Shown here in pieces: positions 1 through 9,879 of a DNA stretch of 27,274 bases. Source of the DNA: a virus; IMG/VR virus record IMGVR_UViG_3300002180_000042, positions 1 to 27,274 of that record; one strand, given 5' to 3'. The position numbers were made by a program, and so were the translations under genes. The notes under the pieces are model-generated. The model did not search any database and was not told the origin of the DNA. It saw only the letters and a program-made list of their open reading frames with translations. The first letter of the stretch is position 1. Each line of letters opens with the position of its first letter.

Positions 1-171
1 CTCATAAGCGGCTTTGCCCGCCATGACAACGCCACCGGCGGCCAGGGCTGTCTTGACGGCATCGGCGGCTTTACCCAGGCCGCCAAAGTCTTTAGCAGCG
101 GCCTTAACACCCGGCCCGGCTTTATTGACGAACTCTAAGACCGCTTGGAGGGTTTCAGTTGACTTACCCAT
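1..171 (-). CDS. Tape measure protein, N-terminal fragment
   Basis: The first 57 codons of a gene that continues past the left edge. The ATG at 171 has a good ribosome site (AAGGA, 8 bases upstream) and overlaps the stop of the preceding tail-chaperone frame. The visible residues are Lys/Ala/Gly-rich and helical (MGKSTETLQAVLEFVNKAG, then an Ala/Gly-rich stretch), with no catalytic motif. Position is the main argument: in siphoviruses the gene directly after the tail tube and the two overlapping assembly-chaperone frames encodes the tape measure protein, which sets tail length and sits inside the tail tube. The N-terminus fits the start of such proteins, but the long helical body is not in the window, so the call rests on gene order and would be settled by the adjoining sequence. 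Confidence 0.72.
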   Translation of the reverse strand, partial: MGKSTETLQAVLEFVNKAGPGVKAAAKDFGGLGKAADAVKTALAAGGVVMAGKAAYE

Positions 172-406
172 CGCTCAATTCCTTAGACCACGTAGTCCAG
201 GCGTCCAACTCTCTCAAATCCATACCTGGTATGCCGCCAATATTCCAGGCTGTAAACACACTACAGTTCATCACTTCGTTGAGCCGCCGCGCAAGCAGCA
301 CGCGGCGGATAAACTCGGAAGGGGCGGGGTCAATCCCTTTGAGCCACAGAATTAACCCCCTGCGGCTTCCCCCCGCCCAGTTGCGTACTCCTCGATCAGT
401 TCCCAT
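164..406 (-). CDS. Tail assembly chaperone, second frame (gpT-like), probably reached by -1 frameshift
   Basis: An open frame of 80 codons, in the -1 frame relative to the gene ending at 352, ends exactly where the tape measure protein starts. Its protein-like part is the C-terminal half (FTAWNIGGIPGMDLRELDAW and onward). The ATG at 406 lies inside the upstream gene and has no ribosome site. This is the arrangement of lambda G/GT: a second frame of the assembly chaperone made by programmed slippage and fused to the first. Slippage on the six-G run at 369-374 would give a product of about 187 residues (119 + 68). No canonical XXXYYYZ heptamer is present; the other candidate is the five-G run at 356-360, just before the zero-frame stop. 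A sequencing indel is the alternative, though the tail gene order makes frameshifting the better reading. Confidence 0.55.
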   Translation of the reverse strand: MGTDRGVRNWAGGSRRGLILWLKGIDPAPSEFIRRVLLARRLNEVMNCSVFTAWNIGGIPGMDLRELDAWTTWSKELSDG

Positions 407-726
407 GTGCGGCGGCGTAGCCAGGTGCGCAACCCTGCCGCCTCTGGCTTGTCAAACAACGCCACTACATCAGATACATCCAGGTTCCACAGTTCAGCGA
501 ATAGTTCAGCGCGTCCCTGTTTCAATGCATCGGTGAGATTGGCGTCTGGCTCCTCTTCCGCCAGCGCCCCCACCTCTGCATTATACGCTCGCCAGCGGCC
601 CTGAAAGTCATCGCTCAGGTTGAGCCACACGTCAATGGTATTGTCTGCCAGGTCGAGGTGATATTCGCCCAGGTCGAGCGTGTGGCGCAGGATGGGAAAC
701 TCGTTAATGAAACTCAGTTTTGACAT
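352..726 (-). CDS. Tail assembly chaperone, first frame (gpG-like)
   Basis: 124 residues, acidic and helical, with a conserved-looking start (MSKLSFINEFPILRHTLDLG) and a Trp/Arg-rich helical end (RTWLRRRTWELIEEYATG). In siphoviruses this protein binds the tape measure protein and tail tube during tail assembly and is absent from the finished particle. I chose the ATG at 726 because GAAGGAGC lies about 5 bases upstream. An in-frame ATG at 753 overlaps the tail tube stop and has no ribosome site. The identification comes from size, acidity, position between tail tube and tape measure, and the overlapping -1 frame at its 3' end. Sequence similarity to a named family is not recognisable by eye. 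Confidence 0.65.
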   Translation of the reverse strand: MSKLSFINEFPILRHTLDLGEYHLDLADNTIDVWLNLSDDFQGRWRAYNAEVGALAEEEPDANLTDALKQGRAELFAELWNLDVSDVVALFDKPEAAGLRTWLRRRTWELIEEYATGRGEAAGG

Positions 727-743
727 TCGTGCTCCTTCGCTGG

Positions 744-1757
744 TTAACTCCAATAGTTGGCGGTTTCATTCACGACTATAATTTTCGGTCCCAAACTTGC
801 AGTCCCGTCATATGCCGCCCGGAACGTGCCGGTCATGATGTCCACTCCATCCTGATCAGATAGCGTCGTGAAGGTCTTCCACTTGCCCGGTAATTGAAAC
901 TGTACCGTCTTCTTGCTATATGCGCCCGCTGTGCCCAGGGTCGCCCCCTCCAGTTTGATTTCCAGCAGGCGCGCGGTCTGCGCTAGCCAGATCGCATGTT
1001 CGGTGTCTGTATTTGTGACGTGCTTGAATACTATATCGGCAGTGATCTCCCATCCCGGTTGTTCTACGTTGTAGAAATACAGCTGCCCGTCACCCGTCGT
1101 CACTGGTATCAATCCGGTCTTGACATTGATCGTGAAACCCAGGAAACTTCCAGCAACGTTCGTATCGCCCATCGTACCATCAATCGCATCCAGTTGCAGT
1201 GTACTCAAATTGAATACCGCCTCATCCACGGCGGCCACGCTTATATCGGCGAATGACTGGGCTGGCGTAGACTGTCGCCCGCGCAAGAGCCCACTCATCA
1301 TCACAGCGGCATTCGGCCCGCCTGTGACGGTGAACTCCGGGCAGAATGCGTATTCCATATCCGAGCACTCTTCATTGTTACCCGCCTCTACTGTATACGT
1401 GCGGATCGTGTTAGCAGATGTGAGGGGAAAATCAAATGTATAGATTTTCCCAGTAGGCGTACCATTCACGTCGGCCACACCGGTCTGCTGTGCCTCGATT
1501 CCCATCTGGCAGAGTAGTGGAAACTGCTCGAACGTCAGAGGCGTGGGGGCCAGCGTAACTTGAGCGCCCGAACCAACCTTGACGCTACGGTTATTGCCGC
1601 CAAATGTGCCGGTATCCTCCTCGATGAATTGAATATCGTCCAGCACCTCAATACCAGCACCCTCGCCGCGCCAGATAGTGTCGGCGGCTACCGCGCTGCC
1701 TGGTGTCCCCTCATCTCCTAACTGAATTTTGCGAAGTCTCTTTATTCCTGTAGCCAT
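744..1757 (-). CDS. Major tail protein (tail tube)
   Basis: 337 residues. Such proteins polymerise as hexamer rings into the tail tube. The N-terminus (IQLGDEGTPGSAVAADTIWR) and the following acidic, beta-rich stretch are typical of tail tube proteins: a stabilised TPG...A start, then an EDTGTFGG-type loop, then a segment on valerate-like beta strands around LTFEQFPLLCQMGI. No signal peptide or membrane segment is present. The start has GGGAGG 7-8 bases upstream. It follows the probable tail terminator and precedes the chaperone pair, the usual order. The length is within the usual range of about 150-350, toward the long end, so the C-terminal third may be an extra domain. The fold assignment is from pattern and context. 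Confidence 0.75.
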   Translation of the reverse strand: MATGIKRLRKIQLGDEGTPGSAVAADTIWRGEGAGIEVLDDIQFIEEDTGTFGGNNRSVKVGSGAQVTLAPTPLTFEQFPLLCQMGIEAQQTGVADVNGTPTGKIYTFDFPLTSANTIRTYTVEAGNNEECSDMEYAFCPEFTVTGGPNAAVMMSGLLRGRQSTPAQSFADISVAAVDEAVFNLSTLQLDAIDGTMGDTNVAGSFLGFTINVKTGLIPVTTGDGQLYFYNVEQPGWEITADIVFKHVTNTDTEHAIWLAQTARLLEIKLEGATLGTAGAYSKKTVQFQLPGKWKTFTTLSDQDGVDIMTGTFRAAYDGTASLGPKIIVVNETANYWS

Positions 1758-1772
1758 GTCGTAACCTCCCTC

Positions 1773-2222
1773 TCACGTGCTAACCGTGGTATTCCAAGTT
1801 TCCTTAACTGTCAAACTAAACTGCGTGCCTGCGAACCAATCGCCTGCATATTCTAGCGACATCGCTCCGCCGTCCTCGCCAATCCAGGCCCATTGCACAT
1901 CGCCCAGGTCGTTGAGTTGCTGAGCGTCGGCGAACGCTATCATGAACCGCCTGAAAAACGGTTCAACCTTCGCTGCCTTCTTCGCCGCGTCAATCGGGCG
2001 CTGTGCAGGCACGACATAGAGTGCCATCGTCCAGGTGCGTGTCTCTGTAATATCCCCGCTGCCCTCACCTTCGTAGGTTGCCGGGCCAGCAAAATTGATG
2101 ACGGCAGGCAGGAGCAGCGAGCCGAGCGAGTTGGGCATGGTGCTAGGCCGGTATGCCTTGCGCACGCCGTCTATGTCCTCCTGAATGTCCACTAGTCGTG
2201 CGCCAACTGTGGCAATGCTCAT
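1773..2222 (-). CDS. Probable tail terminator / tail completion protein
   Basis: 149 residues. It starts 4 bases inside the end of the preceding connector gene (ATGA overlap) with GGAGG 5 bases upstream, so the two are translationally coupled. The N-terminal helix (VGARLVDIQEDIDGVRKAYR), the central strand TRTWTMALYVVP and the C-terminal beta hairpin (GTQFSLTVKETWNTTVST) fit the small alpha/beta fold of proteins that cap the tail and join it to the head (lambda gpU-like). The call depends on position, directly between connector and tail tube, and on size; no family signature can be read with certainty. A neck protein of another family is the main alternative. Confidence 0.55.
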   Translation of the reverse strand: MSIATVGARLVDIQEDIDGVRKAYRPSTMPNSLGSLLLPAVINFAGPATYEGEGSGDITETRTWTMALYVVPAQRPIDAAKKAAKVEPFFRRFMIAFADAQQLNDLGDVQWAWIGEDGGAMSLEYAGDWFAGTQFSLTVKETWNTTVST

Positions 2223-3091
2223 CCACGCCTCCGGTACATCGCTGCTGTCGCCGTCACGTCGGCAGGCGCGCTTTTTGGTATGATGACAACTCCGCCGATC
2301 TCAACCGTCGCCAGTTGATCGGTATACCCTGCGTCCCGCTGCGCATAGAGCCAGCCAGCCAATCGTTTGGTGGCATGCGCTATCTCCACCATCGGCTGGT
2401 AGACGTAAATAGCCGTGGCGTTGTCGTGCTCCGCTGCTGTCGTGCCGTTGACGCCGCGCACCACGGTGAGGGTGTTGGCCGACTCGTTCTTGCCTGTGAC
2501 ATACAGATATTCGTCACCCACCTTCAGTAGGTCTTGGACCTTGAGCCGTGGCGATAGTCCATAAATGCCCCTGCCGTCTACATCAGATACCGTCAATGTC
2601 GTGGCGGCGATGGTCAATGGATCATCCTGCACAGTGTCGTTTGCACTCTGCCAGGCGCTGGCCCAGTCCTCGTGATAGCCCCAAATAGCCGTTAGCGCGT
2701 TTGCCTTCTGTAGCCTGTCAGAGTATAACAATACCGGCATGTCCCCGTCGGACTTCATCACCATCCGATCGTAGGGCATTAGGTTGTATGATGTCCCGCA
2801 CATCAAATAATAGTCGTCGCTGGATACTTCCTCATCACCGTTCTGCGTAGTGAACGTGCCCACTTCCAGCAAATCATCGTCCACCTTCAACCTGGTGGCA
2901 TCGGCGGGATGGTCGTAATAGCGGATCTTGCTGCGCGGGTAGAATTTGCGCCGAGTAGAGCCGTCGAACATCCTGGACGCTATGGTGCAGAAACGGCGCA
3001 GGTCGCGAACGTCAGTAGCCGTGCCGCCTTCATCTACTTCCAAATTCTTATATGCGTCGAGTGTCTCATAACTACAATATTCGTTAGCCAT
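2219..3091 (-). CDS. Head-tail connector / adaptor protein
   Basis: 290 residues. The first half has the helical pattern of gp6-like and Ad1-type connectors, which form a ring under the portal: MANEYCSYETLDAYKNLEV, then DLRRFCTIASRMFDGSTRRK, a helix that ends in the basic, aromatic segment RKFYPRSKIRYYDHP. The C-terminal half (HATKRLAGWLYAQRDAGYTD and a VGDEYLYVTG strand) is longer than the usual 100-200-residue connector, so an added domain is likely. It precedes the tail terminator in a 4-base overlap and follows the unknown at 3103. The function is inferred from this order and the helical pattern. Confidence 0.6.
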   Translation of the reverse strand: MANEYCSYETLDAYKNLEVDEGGTATDVRDLRRFCTIASRMFDGSTRRKFYPRSKIRYYDHPADATRLKVDDDLLEVGTFTTQNGDEEVSSDDYYLMCGTSYNLMPYDRMVMKSDGDMPVLLYSDRLQKANALTAIWGYHEDWASAWQSANDTVQDDPLTIAATTLTVSDVDGRGIYGLSPRLKVQDLLKVGDEYLYVTGKNESANTLTVVRGVNGTTAAEHDNATAIYVYQPMVEIAHATKRLAGWLYAQRDAGYTDQLATVEIGGVVIIPKSAPADVTATAAMYRRRG

Positions 3092-3102
3092 ATCGTCTCA
3101 CT

Positions 3103-3831
3103 CTATGCTGTCGCGCGTGTCACGTCTGCGGTAACCTCCGCATCACCAGCCGCTAGCGTACTCACGCTCCCGCTGTCTAATACCTGAACATCATATACTA
3201 GCGAGTTGTTCGGTCTTAACTTCGCTGTCTCCGCCTCATCTAGCGTTACCGTTATGTCACCTGCCGCCTCGTCATCGACTGTAATAACACCATTGCCGGA
3301 GGTCCCTGCGCTGTCGCCGTTGATGTAGAGCAGCCCAGCGGTTTCCTCAATCTGGAAGGCTGCCGCCGTGTCGGGCGTGCTGGCCTCCTCTTTGGCCGTG
3401 AACCATAGCTTGGTTCTGCCGGAGATGTCCCCCAGGCCAGTCAATACCACACTGAGACTATCACCTCGGCGGATCGTGAGGTCATCGCCGCTCAGCGTTG
3501 CCGCCACCTCTGCGCCTGTCTGCGTCAGTGTGCACGTCAGTTTGCCCGCTATACCTGTCACATGATCGGTATCGAGCGAGGTCGCGCCAGTATAGGACGC
3601 ACGAGCGTAATAGGTATAAACGTCAAAATCAGCACCGGTGTAGATACGTGTATAGGCTCCGATGTTGTCTATTTCCTCAGTCGGGTTCTGCGTACCATCC
3701 CACACCACCTCGTCCGCCCCGCTGCTAGTGGTCTGGCGTGTGAGGTATAAGTCAATCTCGGCCAGTGTCAAGCCGGTTGCCGGTTCACCCGTGTTTTTGG
3801 TAAACGCCGCTGTGACTATAATGTTACTCAT
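3103..3831 (-). CDS. Beta-rich virion protein, BppU-N-like repeats possible
   Basis: 242 residues that look all-beta: Thr/Ala/Asp/Gly-rich with alternating hydrophobic strands and no helix-rich segment. The C-terminal part starts at a RRGDSLSVVLTGLGDISG stretch and continues through TKLWFTAKE and VYDVQVLDSG. This pattern is seen in the N-terminal beta domain of BppU-type baseplate and other phage proteins that sit on the virion. The N-terminal part (IIVTAAFTKNTGEPATGLTL and LYLTRQ) looks like a separate immunoglobulin-like or adhesion domain. The gene starts inside the end of the glycosyltransferase gene (8-base overlap) with a distant GGGG ribosome site. It stands between ornament and neck genes, so capsid or neck decoration is as likely as baseplate. 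Confidence 0.5.
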   Translation of the reverse strand: MSNIIVTAAFTKNTGEPATGLTLAEIDLYLTRQTTSSGADEVVWDGTQNPTEEIDNIGAYTRIYTGADFDVYTYYARASYTGATSLDTDHVTGIAGKLTCTLTQTGAEVAATLSGDDLTIRRGDSLSVVLTGLGDISGRTKLWFTAKEEASTPDTAAAFQIEETAGLLYINGDSAGTSGNGVITVDDEAAGDITVTLDEAETAKLRPNNSLVYDVQVLDSGSVSTLAAGDAEVTADVTRATA

Positions 3832-4981
3832 AATGATGCCAGCCCCTTACACTGCTGTCAATGGCGCTCAGCCTTAATTGGTAGAGGTCATCGAACCAAC
3901 GTTGAAACTTCCAGCGCACGTTATCCATCAAGTAACGTTCAGCATGCCTGCGTATCTCATGCGGGTCTAGTATATCCACGCGGCGAGCGGCGGTGATGAA
4001 GTCCTGCAATGTGTTGCATCTCCATCCTGTTAAGCCGTCTTGGACCGTCTCAGGGAACACGCCGAAATTGGTCGTGATAACAGGCGTCCCGCAAAGTTGC
4101 GCCTCCACGTTCACCCCACCAAATGCCTCCAGGTATAGCGTTGGTACGAAGACGGCCCTGGCGCGCCCCATCAATTCCGCCCGCTCCCCTGGCTCTACGT
4201 AGCCCACGAACTTGCAATGAGGCGGGAGGGCATTGACATTGATCTCTGTGCTTTGCTGCCCGGCCAACAACAGCCGCGCACCTATCGCCTCTGTGGTCTT
4301 AATCGCCGTCCAAACTCCCTTGCGCTCAATCATTCTGCCGATGTAGAGGAAATAGTCCTCTTTGTCGGCGCAGAACGGGAAATCGTCCGGGTCAAAGTAA
4401 TTTGGTATCACACGGTCATAGTAATTGCCGTTGATGGACTGGCCTGGATTCTCGCTGCCATAGGTGAAGTTTTGCAGGTATGCACTCTCAAATGCCCGAA
4501 AGCGGCAATAGGAACCACGATAGCCAATACCCGGCTCGCAAGTAAGCCACAGGCCGACCTTATCCGCAATCGGTTTGTGATAGACGCCTTGCATTAGCAG
4601 TAGGAAGTCATCAGGCTGCTTGCGCTCGCTTATCTCTCTGGCGGTGACCTCGTAAAACTTCCGCGTCGTGGCCGTCCGGGCTGTGTTAAAATCGTGCCTG
4701 AACCCATCGCGCCGCCAATCGTAGCCAACTTCAAATCTATTGTCACCCGTGCCCCATTCGCGGCGGATGTCGGCGAGTGTGTGGGTCTGGACAAATGAAG
4801 TATACGGCGCGTCCGATCCTTCCGCGCCATATAGAATCACCTCGTGCCCTAGGCTCAGGAGCATTCGGGATAGTTTGACTATTTTACAAGTAAAAGCACA
4901 GCCAGCGTACCGGTCAGAAATTGGCAGGTGAACGTAGCCGGGAATGTGAAAGGTGTATTTATGCTGTCGGGAAGATTCCAT
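3824..4981 (-). CDS. GT-B fold glycosyltransferase, family GT4-like
   Basis: 385 residues. It should transfer a sugar from a nucleotide-activated donor. The C-terminal Rossmann half is clear: YFLYIGRMIERKGVWTAI (about 210-227), LLLAGQ, then PTLYLEAFGGVNVEAQLCGT with the EX7E motif at E285 and E293, followed by PVITTNFGVFPETVQDG, all typical of GT4 retaining enzymes. The N-terminal half has a GCAF...SRMLLSLGHEVILYG acceptor-side pattern. I chose the ATG at 4981; an ORF extension to 5044 lies inside the methyltransferase gene and has no support. It overlaps that gene by 23 bases and is followed by a virion protein. Embedded among structural genes, it probably modifies a phage structural protein; the Thr-rich collagen-like protein upstream is the obvious acceptor, but that is inference. 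Confidence 0.85.
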   Translation of the reverse strand: MESSRQHKYTFHIPGYVHLPISDRYAGCAFTCKIVKLSRMLLSLGHEVILYGAEGSDAPYTSFVQTHTLADIRREWGTGDNRFEVGYDWRRDGFRHDFNTARTATTRKFYEVTAREISERKQPDDFLLLMQGVYHKPIADKVGLWLTCEPGIGYRGSYCRFRAFESAYLQNFTYGSENPGQSINGNYYDRVIPNYFDPDDFPFCADKEDYFLYIGRMIERKGVWTAIKTTEAIGARLLLAGQQSTEINVNALPPHCKFVGYVEPGERAELMGRARAVFVPTLYLEAFGGVNVEAQLCGTPVITTNFGVFPETVQDGLTGWRCNTLQDFITAARRVDILDPHEIRRHAERYLMDNVRWKFQRWFDDLYQLRLSAIDSSVRGWHHYE

Positions 4982-5543
4982 AATAGCCTGTTCCTGTGCA
5001 TGCGTGCTGTCCGGTGAACCGCTCAACCCTGCCCTGCCCCCCAAGCCACTCGTTCAACTGTATCTCTGTCAATGAATGAGGATGGCCCCCGTTCGTCGGT
5101 GTGTCAATCCACTCAAAGAGACGAATAAGGCCAGCGGCGCGCCGTGCATTGCGGATAACCAAGGCCGGGCTTTCAGTGTGCTGGAGCACGTTGTAAAGCC
5201 AGGCCTCGTCCCACTCTGCATCACCGATATATTCGCCTTGCGCTCGCTCAAACTCAATACCGGCTATCTGGTAGCGCATCAGCACCCAAGCCGGAAACTT
5301 CAGCGGATCCACAACCTTGCCGATAACGTTGGTGCATTTGAGTAGCAGACTACATGGCCCGCCACCGATGTCCAACACTGACACACCATCCAGATCGAAA
5401 TTATACGGCGACTTGCCGTCGTGAAACGCCCGGAGCCCCATCCTGCTGGCATAAAGCAGTTGCTTTTGTTCCTCGCCGTAGGTATTGACGCAATTGGCCC
5501 ACCACTTCTGTTCCCACTCCTGCGCCACCTGCCAATTATGCAT
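4959..5543 (-). CDS. Class I SAM-dependent methyltransferase (small molecule or glycan type)
   Basis: 194 residues. Motif I is VLDIGGGPCS at 56-65, the glycine-rich S-adenosylmethionine loop, followed by an acidic strand end (KVVDPLKFP) and WDEAWLYNVLQHTESP, the usual motif IV-V region of FkbM/ubiE-like enzymes. The N-terminus is Trp-rich (MHNWQVAQEWEQKWW). The ATG at 5543 has an AAGGA site 12 bases upstream and overlaps the preceding stop. Upstream in-frame codons up to 5666 lie inside the previous gene and are rejected. It overlaps the glycosyltransferase gene by 23 bases, so the pair is cotranslated, consistent with methylation of the sugar that the transferase adds. No DNA methyltransferase DPPY motif is seen. 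Confidence 0.8.
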   Translation of the reverse strand: MHNWQVAQEWEQKWWANCVNTYGEEQKQLLYASRMGLRAFHDGKSPYNFDLDGVSVLDIGGGPCSLLLKCTNVIGKVVDPLKFPAWVLMRYQIAGIEFERAQGEYIGDAEWDEAWLYNVLQHTESPALVIRNARRAAGLIRLFEWIDTPTNGGHPHSLTEIQLNEWLGGQGRVERFTGQHACTGTGYYGIFPTA

Positions 5544-6033
5544 GAGTGATAAATATCCTTCTTGCCGATTCGGTATAGGTAACCCGCACCTGGATGTGAT
5601 CGAGCTGTGAGATACGATTGCCGTCGTGAGTACACCGGACGCGGAAATTGGCGTCAGAAAACTCACTCGCTGCCCAAGACCTCCCCCACGTATCGGCGGC
5701 TCCGCCCTGTGTGTGGCTAACGTCGGTTACCCCCGTCTCTTCGAGATAGGCCCCCTGGCTAGTGTAATTAGGCCCGCCATCCCAGGACAATTCAACTATG
5801 ATACGCGCGCCGCCGCCCGTAGCGTTCGCGCGGAATTCACAAATAACCTCTATGCCGTCTATTGACGTTACAGCGCCGGGTACACCTAATGAGAAATTAT
5901 ACCAATCGTGCTGGTTTGTACTTGCGGCTGGTTCAGCCCGGCTATCGTCACTAGAATACGCATATGTCGGGTCAGTCCACCCGGTATAATCCTCGCCATT
6001 GGCCGAGGGAGAGTGCAGCCCAGTATCTGCCAT
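5536..6033 (-). CDS. Beta-rich virion protein, unknown
   Basis: 165 residues; I do not recognise the family. It has an all-beta, jelly-roll-like pattern: TSIDGIEVICEFRANATGGG, then ARIIVELSWDGGPNYTSQG, then FRVRCTHDG, then LDHIQVRVTYTESARR. Such patterns are found in carbohydrate-binding and phage receptor or decoration domains. No signal peptide or membrane segment. It lies 1 base after the collagen-like gene and overlaps the methyltransferase start by 8 bases, so it belongs to the same transcription unit. A role as a second ornament component, for example a cap or anchor for the collagen-like fibre, is a guess from position. Confidence 0.5.
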   Translation of the reverse strand: MADTGLHSPSANGEDYTGWTDPTYAYSSDDSRAEPAASTNQHDWYNFSLGVPGAVTSIDGIEVICEFRANATGGGARIIVELSWDGGPNYTSQGAYLEETGVTDVSHTQGGAADTWGRSWAASEFSDANFRVRCTHDGNRISQLDHIQVRVTYTESARRIFITHA

Positions 6034-6034
6034 G

Positions 6035-8075
<2,041 letters not shown>

Positions 8076-8079
<4 letters not shown>

Positions 8080-8627
8080 GTCACCTCCCGATAATATGCC
8101 CTAAACTCCAACGTATCCTTCGCCGCCAGTCGCTTGCCCCGTTTCAGCGTTGAAAGTTTCACTCGGCGCTTTGCCCAACTCAGCGCTACCAACGGAGGAG
8201 CCCCCCGGGCCAGCAAACGGCGAAACCACAGGCCTAGCAGCCCGGCTCCTATCATTGCCCGCTTGCTCCCGGCCCAGTTCTGACCGTCGCCACCGATGAC
8301 ATAGTGCGCCCCGGCGCTGAGTAATGCGTCGAGCATCGGCGAGCCTGCGTCGGCCAGGTGGCAATTGACTGCAAAAACGATAGCGCCGGTGAGGTTAACC
8401 TTACTCAATTCAGCGGCTGTCATTGCTAAAGTACGATCGTCACCGAGCCAACAGGTCGCGCCTGGCGAACCGTGCAGGTCAAAGTAGAGCAAGTCGTTGT
8501 TCTCTAAAAGTGCTAGGTCGAGATTGTAAACTGTGGAAGGCGGCGAAGTCAGCGGTTCAACTCCCGCCGCCTTCCTCGTTATGTTCTTGAAACTTGCACA
8601 ACAGTATGCAAATACCCGCACCTGCAT
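8076..8627 (-). CDS. Caspase/CHAT-like (clan CD) peptidase-like protein
   Basis: 183 residues. The pattern is that of the caspase-haemoglobinase fold (caspase, gingipain C25, CHAT): strand then His-Gly (LLYFDLHGSPGATCW, H52-G53), helix, strand ending in a cysteine (GAIVFAVNCHLAD, C89), then ALLSAGAHYVIGGDGQNW and a helix. His52 and Cys89 have the spacing of a catalytic dyad. It is small for a whole peptidase, so only the core is present. It sits in the virion block between two genes for membrane-anchored proteins, with an ATGA overlap to the downstream one. A maturation or host-targeting protease, or a catalytically dead scaffold, is possible. The motif resemblance is by eye and needs a profile search. 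Confidence 0.5.
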
Positions 8628-8631
8628 TACC

Positions 8632-9312
8632 TCAGTTGTCGTTGTATCCGATGCAAAGCCAGTTCTCGGTATCCCACATCAGGAACAGCGCGTCACCCTC
8701 GCCGCCGGTGAGCGCTTTATCTCCTCCGAGGTTGGTATTGGCGCTATCGGTGATGGTGATAACGTCGCTGGCATTCTCGTTTGTGAGGATGAGCAACTGA
8801 CCCGCCACTGTGCCTGACATGATGGCGGTCGTGAGGCTGGTCGAGACCGTTGCGCCAGACGTCAACGGCTGATATGTTCCCGTCGGCGTAATGTGTGCCT
8901 GAGCCGTAACGGATATGGCTGTCTGCTCGGTAGCCGCCAGAAATTCTGAGAAGTCAAGCACTGTGTCGGTGGCTTCGCCGAGGGTGGTTCCGTTGGCAAA
9001 GGTAACGTCACCGCTCAGCGCGGGCGCGAACGTTGCGCCGGACTGTACATCGAAAATCCCGCCGGATAGTACCTCGATCTCACCTGCCGACTGTACCTCA
9101 AACTCACCGCTCAGTTCAATCTCGCCGCTAGAGGTTACGACATACTTGTCACAACCCTGCTCGGTGTAGACGTTGCACTGAGACGCTCTCGGGATGGCCT
9201 CTTCAGCCGGTGACCAGATGGCAATGCCAGCCAGCGTGGTAGCGCACGCCGACAATGCCAGCGCAACGGCAGCGATGAACCTCCATAGTTTCGTCCATTG
9301 TTCCTGTTTCAT
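8632..9312 (-). CDS. Fibre-like virion protein with N-terminal signal/anchor and beta-helix repeats
   Basis: 226 residues. N-terminal 12-33 is hydrophobic, behind MKQEQWTKLWR; LALSAC at 18-23 resembles a lipobox, though the hydrophobic run continues, so anchor versus lipoprotein cannot be decided. Then come short beta-helix-like repeats (SGEIELSGEFEVQSAGEIE and similar) and a C-terminal domain (LLILTNENASDVITITDSA, LFLMWDTENWLCIGYNDN) that looks like the trimeric tip of phage tail fibres. The ATG at 9312 is well supported by AGGAGG 5 bases upstream. Its neighbours are a decoration-like protein and the peptidase-like protein. It may bind receptor or sit on the capsid surface; a leader peptide on a phage fibre is unusual. 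Confidence 0.6.
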   Translation of the reverse strand: MKQEQWTKLWRFIAAVALALSACATTLAGIAIWSPAEEAIPRASQCNVYTEQGCDKYVVTSSGEIELSGEFEVQSAGEIEVLSGGIFDVQSGATFAPALSGDVTFANGTTLGEATDTVLDFSEFLAATEQTAISVTAQAHITPTGTYQPLTSGATVSTSLTTAIMSGTVAGQLLILTNENASDVITITDSANTNLGGDKALTGGEGDALFLMWDTENWLCIGYNDN

Positions 9313-9316
9313 CTGT

Positions 9317-9381
9317 ACCTCCTGTCATGGCGGGACAGGCTCTCGCCCGCCCCGCCTCTTGGTTATTCGTTACCGACTACC
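9317..9381 (-). other. Intergenic hairpin upstream of the fibre-like gene
   Basis: A GGCGGG/CCCGCC stem (9329-9334 with 9351-9356) lies between the 9382 gene stop and the fibre-like start. No U-run follows, so it is not a standard terminator; it could process or stabilise the mRNA between high- and low-level virion genes. Confidence 0.4.
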
Positions 9382-9864
9382 CTACCCGGTGAAGTAATAC
9401 TGATTGCCGTCCGGGAAGTACGTCGTACTTTGCGTCGGTGGCAACTCGCCAGCCATCTCTAAAAAGTAGATGATGGCGGCATAGTCGCTACCACTCACGC
9501 TACCGACTTTCGTGGTGAGAAAGTGATGGTCAAGGCTCATTCGTGCCACCTCAAGCGTGATAACGACGAACTCGCCCTCATCGGTAGCGACACAGGTGTG
9601 CTTGTAGTACGAGTCGCTCAGCGCATCCTCTGTACCGTCAGTGGCCTCCGCCTCGTACAATTGGAACGTGATCGCGTCCGCCAGCGTGCCGATGTGAATG
9701 AGCACGTGTACCCGCTCAGCACCGGAGACGTCGATGTAGGAGCCTGACGCGGGATAGTACTCGTTATTGACAAGTACGTCTTCCAGGTCATGGCTGGCAC
9801 TATCGGCGGCCTCGGTGTGGCCACTGACGAATTTGTATTTAGAACTCAGCAAACTTCCACTCAT
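9382..9864 (-). CDS. Putative capsid decoration or virion protein
   Basis: 160 residues, all-beta in pattern: MSGSLLSSKYKFVSG start, ASGSYIDVSGAERVHVLIHI, DAITFQLYEAEATDGTED, EFVVITLEVARMSL, and a Gly/Pro/Tyr tail (TTYFPDGNQYYFTG). Size and position directly downstream of the capsid gene suit a head decoration or stabilising protein (the slot used by gpD-like and similar proteins), but no family can be named. A GGGAGG site lies about 10 bases before the ATG. It lacks a signal or membrane segment, unlike its two downstream neighbours. An alternative is an ornament protein that binds the fibre-like protein next door. Confidence 0.55.
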   Translation of the reverse strand: MSGSLLSSKYKFVSGHTEAADSASHDLEDVLVNNEYYPASGSYIDVSGAERVHVLIHIGTLADAITFQLYEAEATDGTEDALSDSYYKHTCVATDEGEFVVITLEVARMSLDHHFLTTKVGSVSGSDYAAIIYFLEMAGELPPTQSTTYFPDGNQYYFTG

Positions 9865-9879
9865 TGTCTTTTAACCTCC

